Assembly (NCBI GenBank): GCA_026413225.1 | Contig: CM048552.1 | Coordinates: forward strand, 24,603,001 to 24,667,000 | Origin: Otis tarda | Taxonomy: Eukaryota; Chordata; Aves; Otidiformes; Otididae | Length of the DNA: 64,000 bases | Direction: 5' to 3' | Position numbers and translations under genes: made by a program | The notes under the pieces: generated by a model | Seen by the model: only the letters and a program-made list of their open reading frames with translations | What the model was told of the DNA's origin: nothing | Database searches by the model: none | Shown: positions 25,547 through 35,400 of the stretch, in pieces | Layout of the letters: each line of letters opens with the position of its first letter | Numbering within the stretch: position 1 is the first letter of the stretch

Positions 25547-27237
25547 GACAGACTATTTATGACTAATTACTTCATCAAGTGAATGACTATCATCCCCAAA
25601 AATCCTTCAGAATAATTTTGGAGAAGGAAAGAAACTGGTAATGTATCTTCAAAAATACATATTTCAGTTTCCAGAAAAAAAATGAAATGTGAAAATAATT
25701 GCTCCCAGTGCTGAGATGAATTTAAAAAAAAGTAGATTGCACATCAGAATCAGCAATCAATAAACTGCTCTAATCGTTAAGAAACATTTATTTTATACAT
25801 GCAGGAATGTGTCAGACCACTGTAGAAGTGCAGTAAAAGAAGTAAATGATACTGTACTTTTTCACAAAGCTTGTTTCAGAGGATCTGAGTTTTGAAAGTC
25901 TTTATTTAAACTAATTAAAGGTGGACATTGATGTTCAGAGTCTATAGGAACCTTTAGGTGTAAAATATGTGTAATTTTTAATTTTCAGATTTTAATTTCA
26001 CATTGATCATCCTTAAAATTAAATAATAAAATAGTTTTCTTCTCTAAATAATTGTTGCCCTACTAGTAGGAATATGAAGAGGTAAACAAAAACAATCATT
26101 AGAAGAAGACCATGTAGATCCCGTCTCTGCATTACTGTTATCATTAAAGATGAGGCAGTGCTGTAAAGAAGCTCTGGCACTGCTAAACTGCACACATGGT
26201 GATACAACAAATGAGTCCCCATGTAGCAAAAATAAGCATAAGAAGTCACAGAAAATGGGCTTTTATAGAGAAGGTGATCTTGGGAGTGCTTATTCTCTGC
26301 TCTTATGCACCGGTTTGGTGCATTAGGTCTCTTTTACTGCATTCTTCATTCTGGTTTTGCTCTGCGAATTTGTAATAAATCAATACTGATTTAAGGAAAA
26401 TACCTTGAATTTTTTGTAAGTGAAACTTCTGGTGTACATCAAATGAGTACAGATGGTGTCAAAACCTTTGACTCTGGGAAGTTGTTAGAGACAGGCAAGA
26501 AAGTATTACATGATACTTTTTGTAATAAATCCTTCTGTTACTTTTTTTTTATGCTGGTGATCCCTATGTTAGAAAGAAATTCAGGTTGCCCAGCATGAAA
26601 AAATGGACAGGGGAGCAGAAGTGTAATGGCTCCTAGGTTTTTTTTTTATTTTTATGCACCCTGGACAAAAAAAAGTTGGGATTCATCTCAACAAGATATA
26701 GACAATGTGTCTGTCCATGGCTAAGCTAGTCATAAAAAAATTCCTATATAGACCTTATCTCCACTGAGAAAGAAAAGACGTTTTACAGTGAAATCAATCT
26801 CCTCAAAAGTAGATGACCTACTTAGGCCAGATGATTCACCTTAAAAGTATCTCTTTCTCTACACTGGATATAAAAGGAAGGCAGGTGATCAACTCATGGA
26901 TGGTCCCTGAACTTTGAGAGGTGTGTCAGAAAGCACAAACAGCAGGGCCTCATTAACATGCACACATTGTAATTAAAAAAAAAATTAAAATTAAAAATTG
27001 AAAAATACAGGGAACATCTTTTATCTTCCGAGCAAGGATTTAATAGCAAAGCACTGTAGATCGAGATTCTACTCAATCTACCAGTACTTCCCAAGACAAA
27101 AATGGTATTGTACAATTGCCAAGATAAACAACCAGGCATGCAACATTCTTGACTTTTACTGGGAGGCTGTTCACCTGCTAATACAGCAAATTCAATTTCT
27201 CATTTAGGGTTCAAACAATCATAGCTGAGCAGTGAGG

Positions 27238-27703
27238 ACTGTTCCAGTGTTCCACCACCCTCACTGTAAAAAAATGGTTTCCATATATCTAGTCTGAATC
27301 TACCTCCTTTTATTTTAAAACCATTACACCTCGTCCTATCACTATATGCCCCTGTAAAAAGTCCCTCTCCAGCTTTCTTATAAGCCTCCTTTAGGTACGG
27401 GAAGACTGCTATAAGGTCTCCCCAGAGCCTTCTCTTCTCTAGGCTCAACAGCCCCAACTCTCTCAGCCTGTCCTCATAGGACAGGTGCTCCAGCCCTCTT
27501 ATCATCTTTGTGGCCCTCCTCTGGACTCGCTCCAACAAGTCTATGTCCTTCTTATGTTGGGGGCTCCAGAACCGGACACAGTACTCCAGGTGGGGTCTCA
27601 CCAGAGCAGAGTAGAGGGGCAGAATCACCTCCCTCAGCCTGCTGGCCACGCTCCTCTTGATGCAGCCCAGGATGCGGTTGGCCTTCTGGGCCGCAAGGGC
27701 ACA
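27238..27703 (-). pseudogene. CR1 copy B ORF2, C-terminal remnant
   Basis: The frame resumes after a TAA at 27704-27706 and matches copy A from the CALAAQK region through [36 protein letters not shown] and [19 protein letters not shown]. Around 27270 an indel next to a run of A's (plus strand) shifts the frame, so the expected RLPREVV..ALSNLI ending is absent. The element is truncated just after that. Confidence 0.8.
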
Positions 27704-28722
27704 TTACTGGCTCATATTGAGCTTCTCGTCGATCAGCACTCCCAAGTCCCTCTCCTCAGGGCTGGTCTTGATCCATTCTCTGCCCAGCCTGTATTTGTGC
27801 CTGGGATTGCCACAACCCAGGTGCAGGACCTTGCACTTGGCCTGGTTGAACTTCATGAGTTTGGCACAGGCCCACCTCTCCAGCCTGTCAAGGTCCCTCT
27901 GGATGGCATCCCTCCCTTTCAGCGTGTCGACGGCACCACACAGCTTGGTGTCATCGGCGAACTTGCTGAGGGTGCACTCTATCCCACTGCACATGTCACC
28001 GTCAAAGATGTTGAACAGGGCCGGGCCCAGTATGGACCCCTGAGGGACGCCACTCGTGACCGGTCTCCACTTGGACATCAAGCCGTTGACCACCACCTTC
28101 TGAGTTCGGCCATCCAGCCAACTCCTTACCCACCGAGTGGTCCGTCCATCAAACCCATGTCTCTCTAGTTTAGAGAGAAGGATGTCATGAGGGACAGTGT
28201 CAAATGCCTTGCACAAGTCCAGGTGGATGATATCCGTTGCTCGTCCCTTGTCCACCAATGCTGTCACCCCGTCATAGAAGGCCAGCAAATTGGTCAGGCC
28301 CTTGATGAAGCCATGTTGGCTGTCACCAGCCACCTCCTTGCTCTCCATGTGCCTTAGCATGGTTTCCAGGAGAATCTGCTCTATGACCTTGCCAGGCACA
28401 GAGGTAAGGCTGACCAGCCTGCAGTTGCCCGGGTCCTCCTTGTTCCCCTTTTTAAAAATGGGGGTTATGTTCCCTCTCTTCCAGTCACTGGGGACCTCAC
28501 CAGACTGCCACGACTTCTCAAATACAATGGCCAGCGTCTTGGCAACTTCATCCACCAGTTCCCTCAGGACCCGCAGATGGATCTCATCAGGTCCCATGGA
28601 CTTCTGCACCTTCAGGTTCCTCAGATGATCCCGAACCTGCTCTTCCAGTACAGTGGGAGGTTCTTCATCCTCGCAGTCCCTGCTTGTGCCTTCCACAGCT
28701 TGGGTAGCGAGACAAGAGCCCT
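27704..28722 (-). pseudogene. CR1 copy B ORF2, reverse transcriptase core
   Basis: RT segment with HLDLCKAFD (motif A), SGVPQGS (the codon that is TAG in copy A is CAG here) and FADDTKL (catalytic box). An in-frame loss of three residues relative to copy A occurs at the position of GRSCLTNL. It ends at TAA, 27704-27706, where copy A reads CAA in NMSGQCAL. The 5' boundary is a 1-base deletion near 28721-28726 that separates it from the next upstream frame. Confidence 0.85.
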
Positions 28723-29305
28723 TTTGGTGAAGACTGGGGCAAAAAAGTCATTGAGTACCTCAGCCTTCTCCACATCCCAGGTAACCAGAACACCGGTTTC
28801 CTTCCGGAGGGGGCCTACATTCTCCTTGGACCTTCTTTTGTCCCCTACATACCTATAGAAGCCTTTCTTGTTGTTTTTGACATCCCTGGCCAGATTCAAT
28901 TCTGTCAGGGCTTTGGCCTGACTCACCTGATCCCTGGCCACTCGCACAGCCTCTTTGTAGTCCTCCCAGGCTACCTGTCTCCGCTTCCACCCTCTATAGG
29001 CTTCCTTTTTTACATTCAGTTGGTCCAGGAGCTCCTTGCTTATCCAGGCCGGCCTCCTGGCCTTTTTGCCCGACTTGTTCTTCATCGGGATGCACCTCTG
29101 CTGAGCTTGGAGCAGGTGCTCCTTGAATATGAACCAACATTCCTGGGCTCCTCTTCCCTCCAGGGCCACCTCCCATGGCACTTTGCCCATCAGGTCCCTG
29201 AAGAGACTGAAGTATGCCCTCTTGAATTCCAGGGCAGAGAGCTTGCTGTGTAGTTTCCTCACTGCCCCATGGATCTTGAACTGCACCGTGTCGTGGTTGC
29301 TGCAG
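28722..29305 (-). pseudogene. CR1 copy B ORF2, end of endonuclease and linker
   Basis: This frame begins at the LTR junction and covers the endonuclease C-terminus and the basic linker before the RT ([34 protein letters not shown]). At the junction the catalytic SDH of copy A reads SNH (codon AAC for GAC), so the endonuclease would be inactive even without the LTR. It ends by frameshift near 28722. Confidence 0.85.
29301..29305. repeat. Target-site duplication TGCAG, left copy
   Basis: TGCAG precedes the LTR and is repeated at 30439-30443. Comparison with the uninterrupted copy A sequence (CTGCAGCCAAGG at the equivalent place) shows a single TGCAG in the empty site. Confidence 0.93.
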
Positions 29306-29479
29306 TGTTCTGGTTTTGTTTAGTGAGGGGGGGCCTAAGGTGGTAGCTTCTGTAGGAAACTGCTAGAAGTTGCTCCCCTTTGTTTAGTGGACTCGGCTGG
29401 GCCTAGGGCAGACCTGCTGCTGGCCAAGGCCCAGACAATTGGTAGCAGAATGTCCCTTGATAACGCCTCTGCGATAACG

Positions 29480-29487
29480 TATTTAAG
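29480..29487 (+). promoter_or_regulatory. LTR TATA-like box TATTTAAG
   Basis: TATTTAAG followed by AAGGGGAAAA, about 175 bases from the LTR start. The same motif occurs at a matching offset in the 53 kb and 2 kb LTRs. Confidence 0.55.
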
Positions 29488-29827
29488 AAGGGGAAAACAG
29501 GAAAAGAAGGAAAGAGGATGTGAAGCAGCTGAGCGGGGGGCAGAGAGGGGGAGGCGCAAGCCTCATGGGCCTTGCAGGCCTCACCCTCTGGCCTCCCGCC
29601 GGGCAGCCGACTGGGCCCAACTTGGCCCAGCCTGGCTGCAAGAAGTGGAGAGGAGATGAGAAGTGAACAAGATGTAAAAAGGATCCTGAGAGGCATCTGC
29701 CAGCCTGTTGTAAGGAACGGCTGCAGACACCAAGGTCAGTGAACAAGGAGGGGGAGGAGTAATGCGGCTCCTGGCCAAGATTCCTCTGCAACTTGTGGTG
29801 AAGACCATGGTGGAGCGGGTTGTCCCC

Positions 29828-30030
29828 CTGCAGCCCATGGAGGTCCACGGAGGGGCAGAGATCCACCTGCAGCCCGTGGAGGACCCCACGCCGGAGCAGG
29901 TGGAGGCCTGAAGGAGGCTGTGGCCCGTGGAGGGCCCCGCTGGGACAGCTGTTCTAGAGGGACTGCATCCCGTGGAAGAGATGACCCACACCGGAGCAGT
30001 TTCACGAAGGACTGTGGCCTGTGGGAGGGA
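29828..30030 (+). repeat. Degenerate repeat block inside the LTR
   Basis: Five units resembling CTGCAGCCCGTGGAGG start at 29828, 29867, 29918, 29963 and 30012 (spacings 39, 51, 45 and 49). Equivalent blocks are visible inverted in the 53 kb LTR and, with CCCATGG units, in the 2 kb LTR. The low stop density of this GC-rich block creates long antisense frames that are not genes. Confidence 0.65.
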
Positions 30031-30250
30031 CCCCACGATGGAGCAGAGGAGGAATGAGAGGAGTTCTTCCCCCGACGATGACACAGCGGCGTAAAACAAC
30101 GCGTGATGAACTGACCGCGACCCCCATTCCCTTTTCCCCCACCGTGCCGCTCGGGAGGGGAGGTAGTATAGATAATGTTAAGCCCAGGTAGAGGGAGGGG
30201 TGGGGGGGAGATTATCTTGTTCCCTGTCTCATTCTCCTGCTAATTTTAGA

Positions 30251-30256
30251 AATAAA
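30251..30256 (+). terminator. LTR polyadenylation signal AATAAA
   Basis: AATAAATGAATAGG lies about 183 bases before the LTR end and is conserved in position across all four LTRs. Confidence 0.6.
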
Positions 30257-30438
30257 TGAATAGGTTTCCCCAAGTCGAGTCTGTTTTGCCCGTAACAGTA
30301 ACTTTAAGGATTTCTCCCTATCCTTATCTCAAACCTCGAGCCATTTTCCTTATATCATCTCCTCCTATTTTCTCAGAGGGTGGGGGGAGCGAGAGGGAGA
30401 CTGCGTAGTCTGGTCCCAATCGGGGCTGAACTACGACA

Positions 30439-30443
30439 TGCAG
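30439..30443. repeat. Target-site duplication TGCAG, right copy
   Basis: Pairs with 29301-29305. CR1 copy B sequence (CCAAGGCTGTCC) resumes immediately after it. Confidence 0.93.
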
Positions 30444-31075
30444 CCAAGGCTGTCCTTAAGTTTCACATCCCCCACCAGTCCCTCCCTGTTGGTGAGCACA
30501 AGGTCGAGCATGGCACCCCTCCTTGTCGCCTCCTCTATCGCCTGCAGGAGGAAGTCATCATCCATGCATTCCAGGAACCTCCTTGACTGCCTGTGCCCTG
30601 CCGTGTTGTCTCTCCAACAGATGTCAGGGTGGTTGAAGTCCCCCAGGAGGACCAGGGCTTGTGACTGCGAGGCTGCTCCTATCTGGCTGTAGAGGGCCTC
30701 ATCTACTCTGTCCTCCTGGCCAATCAGCCTGTAACAGACTCCCCCCATAATGTCCCCTGTCCCTCCCCTTCCTCTAATCCTGACCCATAAGCTCTCTGTC
30801 AGCACCTCCTCCATCCCCAGGTGGAGCTCCACACACTCCAGCCAGTTGCTGATGTAGAGAGCGACAGTCCCTCCTCATCTCCCCTCCCTGTCCTTCCTAA
30901 AAAGCCTATACCCCTCCATGCCAATGCTCCAGTTGTACGAATCGTCCCACCATGTCTCCGTGATGCCAACAAGGTCGTAGCCCTGCTCATGTGCACACAT
31001 CTCCAGCACTTCCTGTTTATTCCCCATGCTGCGTGCATTGGTATAGAGACACTTCAGCTGGGCCCCCAATAAAGC
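30444..31075 (-). pseudogene. CR1 copy B ORF2, endonuclease N-terminal part
   Basis: The frame opens with [17 protein letters not shown], which holds the active-site Asn that lies upstream of the first ATG in copy A. It continues through ITETWW (catalytic Glu) to KDREGR. There a TGA at 30875-30877 replaces an Arg codon (copy A reads GRRGGG). The same frame then resumes through VCYRLIGQEDR and GDFNHPD and reaches the LTR at DSLGC. So this segment has one nonsense change and a disruption by the LTR. Confidence 0.88.
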
Positions 31076-31232
31076 CGACTTGCTGGCTGGAGCAATAGGA
31101 GTTCTTTTGGAGCGCAGTTTAAGTTCACTCGCACTTACCTGCGATCCTTCCTGGGCTTCTGGGCACTTGGTGCTGGCACAGGCGCCATGCTGACAGCAGT
31201 GGGCTAGACTGTGCTCCTCCTCTAGTTTAACA

Positions 31233-31736
31233 CTAGTTTAAAACCCTCCTGACAAGCCTGGCAAGCCTTTGTCCAAGGACACTCTTCCCCTTCTCAGTTA
31301 AGTGTACCCTGTCCACCCCTACTAGACCAGGCTTCTCAAAGCACGCCCCGTGGTCTAGATACCCAAAGCCCTGACTGTAGCACCACTCCTTGAGCCATGA
31401 GTTAACCTGCCAGATACGTCTGGCCCTTTCAAGCCCTTTTTCTTTGACCAGGAGGATTGACGAGAATACCACCTGTGCCCCAGAGTCTTTGACTGTTGTA
31501 CCCAGGGCCCTGAAATCCCTTTTGATGTTTCTCAGGCTGCTGCCAGCTGTGTCACTGGCCCCCACATGAAACACCAGCAGTGGATAATAGTCTGTGGGCC
31601 GTATGAGGCTAGGTAGTCTCTCGGCGACATCCCTGATACGAGCACCCTGGAGACAGCATACCTCCCAAGAGCGAGGATCAGGTCGGCGGATGGGTGCCTC
31701 CATACCTCTCAGGAGAGAGTCACCCACTACTACCAC
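31233..31736 (-). pseudogene. CR1 copy B ORF1, SGNH/GDSL esterase-like domain
   Basis: A 167-residue open frame ending at LVRRVLN-stop. It shows the three SGNH-hydrolase blocks in order: VVVGDSLLRG near the start (block I with the nucleophile Ser), HVGASDTAG around residue 57 (block III, where the usual Asn of G-x-N-D is Ser), and DRVHLTEKG near the end (block V, catalytic Asp/His). Some CR1 families encode such an esterase in ORF1; it is thought to bind membranes or lipids during retrotransposition. It lies about 160 bases upstream of ORF2, as expected. The N-terminal part of ORF1 further upstream is broken, so no complete ORF1 product can be made. Confidence 0.82.
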
Positions 31737-32450
31737 GTGTCTCTTTTCTTGGTAGCACTAGTTATCATGCGAGCTGGTCGGGCTACCTTGCATGGCTCCA
31801 GTGCCTCACCCGAGTTACTAGGTCTTACTTCTTTGGACCACAGAGTGGCAAAGCAGTTCTGCCGGGGCACCTTGGGGTTCGGGGGAAGCTTCTTCTTCCT
31901 CCTGCTGTGCCTTGCTTTTGCAACTTTCCAGTCATTGGCATCTTCTGCCTGCTTACTTACCTCGTGTATCCATGGTGGGGGTTTTGGTTGGTTGACTGGA
32001 TGCTATGGTTCTGGTGCAGACTGTGCCTGAAACCAAGTATCCAGCTCCCTCTCTGCCTCCTGATGTCCCGCAGCCTCCTGACTGCCTCCTACAGCTCAGC
32101 CACCTGCCGCAGGAGCTCCTCCACCTGGGCACACCTTCTGCAGGCAGGGCTGCCGCCTGCCCCTGCCCCAGGAGTAGGGTCCAGGCACTGCCTGCAGCCC
32201 GAGGTCTGCACCGCAGCCTCTCCCTTGGGCTGCTCTGTCTGCACGGACGCATCGACCACCACAGGGGTAGCTGGTGCAGACCTCCTGGCTGGAGCTGCAG
32301 CCTTTGCTCTCAGGCGAGTGTTTGCTATGTCGCCCTGAGAGTCGGGAACAGCAAATGCCCTGGGTCAGTGCCTTCCCTGATGCACCCTGCCCATGCAAAA
32401 TGCCGCGCCACACCCTGTTTGCCCGTTCTGGTCACCGCGCTCCTCTTGGG
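31737..32450 (-). pseudogene. CR1 copy B ORF1 N-terminal region and 5' sequence, decayed
   Basis: On the minus strand, around 32090-32160, a frame reads ACRRCAQVEELLRQVAE. This is a CxxC pair followed by a leucine-rich heptad-like stretch, matching the zinc-knuckle plus coiled-coil start of CR1 ORF1. It is followed by a TAG where Gln is expected (LQEAVRRLRDI), then a 1-base frameshift, then another frame with ERELDTWFQ and a further stop. The stretch from about 32260 to 32450 is GC-rich and probably ORF1 start or 5'UTR; its outer limit is not sharp. Confidence 0.65.
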
Positions 32451-35400
32451 AAAGAAATGAGGAGCTTAGAGAGACAGAGACAAGGAGAGTGCTCTTGTAC
32501 TTGAACTAAATGTGACTTGTCAGGATTATAATCATGTATGCACTGTATTGGAGAAGACAGTGTTAGGAGATATTTTCACAGCTCAGAAGAGAAAAGGAAA
32601 AGCAAAAGAGAAAAAGAAAAGACTTGAAGGTCAGTCTGAATTTATAAAAGTTGAAAAAGGACAAAGAAAATCTGCTGGTAGCTTACTGTCAAGAGAAGAA
32701 GTCACTTTATGCTCTCCTCTCTTTTGAAGGCAATTCCATCTGGAAGTTCTGTGCAGAAGAGGCCTCTCTTTCCCTTTCTGCCTGTGACACGGCAAAAGTC
32801 ACATTTCAAAGTGCAGGAAAAAATGCCCTCAAGTTCTCTGATTTCAAAGAAACTAGATATTTCTGGGTTTTGCATTAGTTCATGCTTTTTCCCTTTTCTT
32901 TCTGTCGCTCCACAGCAACTCAATAATGACCATCTCTTATCTTTCAAGTTAGACAGAGACTCAGGCAAAATACCTTAAACAGTAAAGCCCACAGCAACCA
33001 AAAATATTGTGAACAGCAGAGAAGATTGCTTTCATGAAGCTTGTGTTTAGTATGCAGTACTTTGCAGGGATGTCTCAGTGCTGTGTGTTGTACATGGGAT
33101 ATGCATTTTGCACCCCTCCTTTTGAGCACAACTGATGGACAGTTAAACCTCAACTAAATAGGAGGAGGGATGACTTCGGCAAAGCAGTTTTAAAAGCCTT
33201 TCATTATAGCCGAGAGCTTTCAATTCCCTTTCAAAAGCAACTTTCTCTGGGCTTGCATATGCTATGTATCCCAAAAAGATTAGAAGATCTATGATAGGCT
33301 TCTCTGTACATTCAAATGCCATCTCCTTGTCCTTCAGACCATTCCACCCATATTTGAATACAAAGCATGGCTAGAGGTTAATTACTACATTCTATCAGCA
33401 AGTCATCCTTAAATCCTTCCTGAGAAAGGTCTTTTTGTATAGAGCAATTGTACATTCTGTGGTTTTCCCATCAGTGTGCCATGATGTGTTTCAGCATATT
33501 CTTTGGTCTAGAAACCCACAGCAAGCAACTGCTTTTCCATGGCTTACCTATGGTATTTCACTAGTTGAAAATGCCTCTATCAGAGCTTTTTTTTTCCTGA
33601 GAGCAATACCATGTGGTGTGCCCCATGCACAGAAATCAACATTTTAAAGCCCCTGCTTCATTATTTTGCTTTATTTCCTATCCTGATTGAGTGAGAAGGG
33701 CAAAGGGCAGGGAGCCTGACAGCATGTGATTATGGGCAGACCCCAGACAGCAGCAGTGAGGAAGCTGTTCAGAGGATGTTGCTGAAGAATGAATATTTAT
33801 GACTTCTTATCCCGTAACCTATTTCAAAGTATAAAACCCACAGCACAATAATGCTCAGGGCTTGGAAAAACCCACAAAGCAGCAAAAATCATTTATTTTG
33901 TGAAGGGGGAGGCTTGTGTGAAGGTAATTGAAGGGAGATTTTGACCATGTCTTTGATACTGACTCTGACTTAACTCTAAATCTGAGGGCTAAACTGTGTC
34001 TGCAGCTATCCCTGTAGTAAAGAACCAACAGAGCTGTGTGGATGTAGATAAGCATAGAATCTATCTCATGATGGGAATTTTGGAAAGTAGATTCATTTCC
34101 TGAGGAAAAACCATATAGAAAATCACCTTTATGTTTTCATCAATGCCTTCTTGAATTTTAATTAAGAATAGTTTAGTTTAGAATAAAAACCTTTTAAAAC
34201 ATGAAAATATCTTTTATTTAAAATGTTTAAATTTTTTAAGTCTTGAGTACTTAGATTACAAGTATGTTTTGTGATAAAATGTTCCATTTCATCCCCAGAG
34301 TTACTTGTCATTGAAATGCAGGAGACCAAATTGGTCATGCTTTTGTCCAAGCATCTCTAGTCACAGTTCTCAAGAACACCATTAGGAATGGCAATCAAGG
34401 AGTCCTATTCAGAAACAAAAGCAACACCTCACATGGGAATATTGTATCTCAGAGACAGATGTCTAAAGGATATGTCCAAAATAGTTTGTATGAATTGCTG
34501 TCTGGAAATGATTCTTTTCTGCACCTCTGAAAGAAGCCTACGGTGATGGAGACACACTTTCTTTTTTAGCAATGTTCACCTCTGCAGAGTTAGAAGTACC
34601 TCAGTACGGGCCCAGCTGAGCAGTCTAGCACCTACTTCAGACTGAAAAGGCAAAATCAAATGTTTTTCCACTTGAGTCCCCTCTGTAGCTTATTTCACTC
34701 CAATTTTCAAAGGATCTACAGACAGTCTCAGATTCAGCACAGAGTGGAGTGGTGGCTAGCACCTTCTTCACAGTCAAGCTAGAGGTGGAGACACATCATT
34801 TGATATAATGACTTCGTGGTACAAGAATGGAGAATAGGGAAAGCGGATTCCAGTGTCTTCCTCGTTCCAGTGTCATCCATGGAGCAGGAATAGTGACCTG
34901 GGCATTAGGTAGTAAAAATTCCCAGCAGTCCTTGGCAAGGGGAGTTGTTGAGAATTTTGTGCCCTGACTAGTAGCCAGCTCCTTCATGAACGTGCATTTA
35001 CTTTTTGCTTACTCAGAAAGGTTGTTGTGGATCCTTCTCCGAAACATCAAGCTCTCTCCTTCAACTCTAAGTTCAGGACCACAATAGTTATGGCCTCTTT
35101 TGGACTCCCTGCTTGAATGCTTTACAGCATTCCTCTTTCCTAGGTATAAAAATTACAAGATTGCTCCTTGTCATCCCCGTGGTAGCACTGCAGCAAGGGT
35201 CAATAAGCCAGTTAGGCTTTGTTCACACAACTCACCTTTGCAGCTTTATCTCTTTAAATTGTTAATCCACCTCAGGTCCCCTAGAGAGTCTTTGACATAA
35301 CTCTTGCCCTTGGAGTTGGCTACTTTGTTCTTCTGGGTGCAACCGAAGAGGTGGAATTGAGTTGAATTCCTTGAAAATTTACGGAGGAGGCTTGGGGGAT

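Larger units (their letters stand above)
19517..27237. other. Intergenic AT-rich spacer
   Basis: No supportable gene. It contains a perfect 18-bp tandem pair at 20391-20426, a TA-dinucleotide tract near 21503-21535, a diverged 149-bp-period tandem duplication at 21781-22050, a (TAA)n run at 25423-25444 and an AT-rich 22-bp-period minisatellite at 25471-25546. Frames of 60-126 codons (for example 21267-21647, plus) include the TA microsatellite and look like chance. Confidence 0.45.
29306..30438 (+). mobile_element. Solo ERV LTR nested in CR1 copy B
   Basis: A complete 1,133-base LTR, TGTTCTGG...CTACGACA, with TG/CA ends and an exact 5-bp duplication. It has a TATTTAAG box 175 bases in, a GC-rich middle with five degenerate CTG..CCCGTGGAGG units, AATAAA 946 bases in, then a CCCCAAGTCGAGTCTGTTTTGCC segment. 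No primer-binding site or viral gene lies next to it, so the provirus was reduced to a solo LTR by LTR-LTR recombination. Most of its length matches the 53727-54851 LTR (inverse orientation) closely. The 5-bp duplication fits class III (ERVL-type) elements. The family assignment beyond that is inference. Confidence 0.93.
27238..32450 (-). mobile_element. CR1 LINE copy B with ORF1 and ORF2 remnants, 3'-deleted, interrupted by an LTR
   Basis: The longest CR1 here, about 4.1 kb once the inserted LTR (29306-30438) is removed. On the minus strand it runs from an ORF1 N-terminal region near 32.4 kb through an esterase-like ORF1 domain (31233-31736), endonuclease (29220-31075) and RT. Similarity to copy A stops near 27238, so the last ORF2 residues, the 3'UTR and the octamer tail are missing. 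Since CR1 inserts from its 3' end, that loss must be a later deletion or rearrangement. ORF2 carries several stops and frameshifts. The 5' edge near 32450 is approximate: GC content falls and CR1-like text ends there. Confidence 0.92.
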
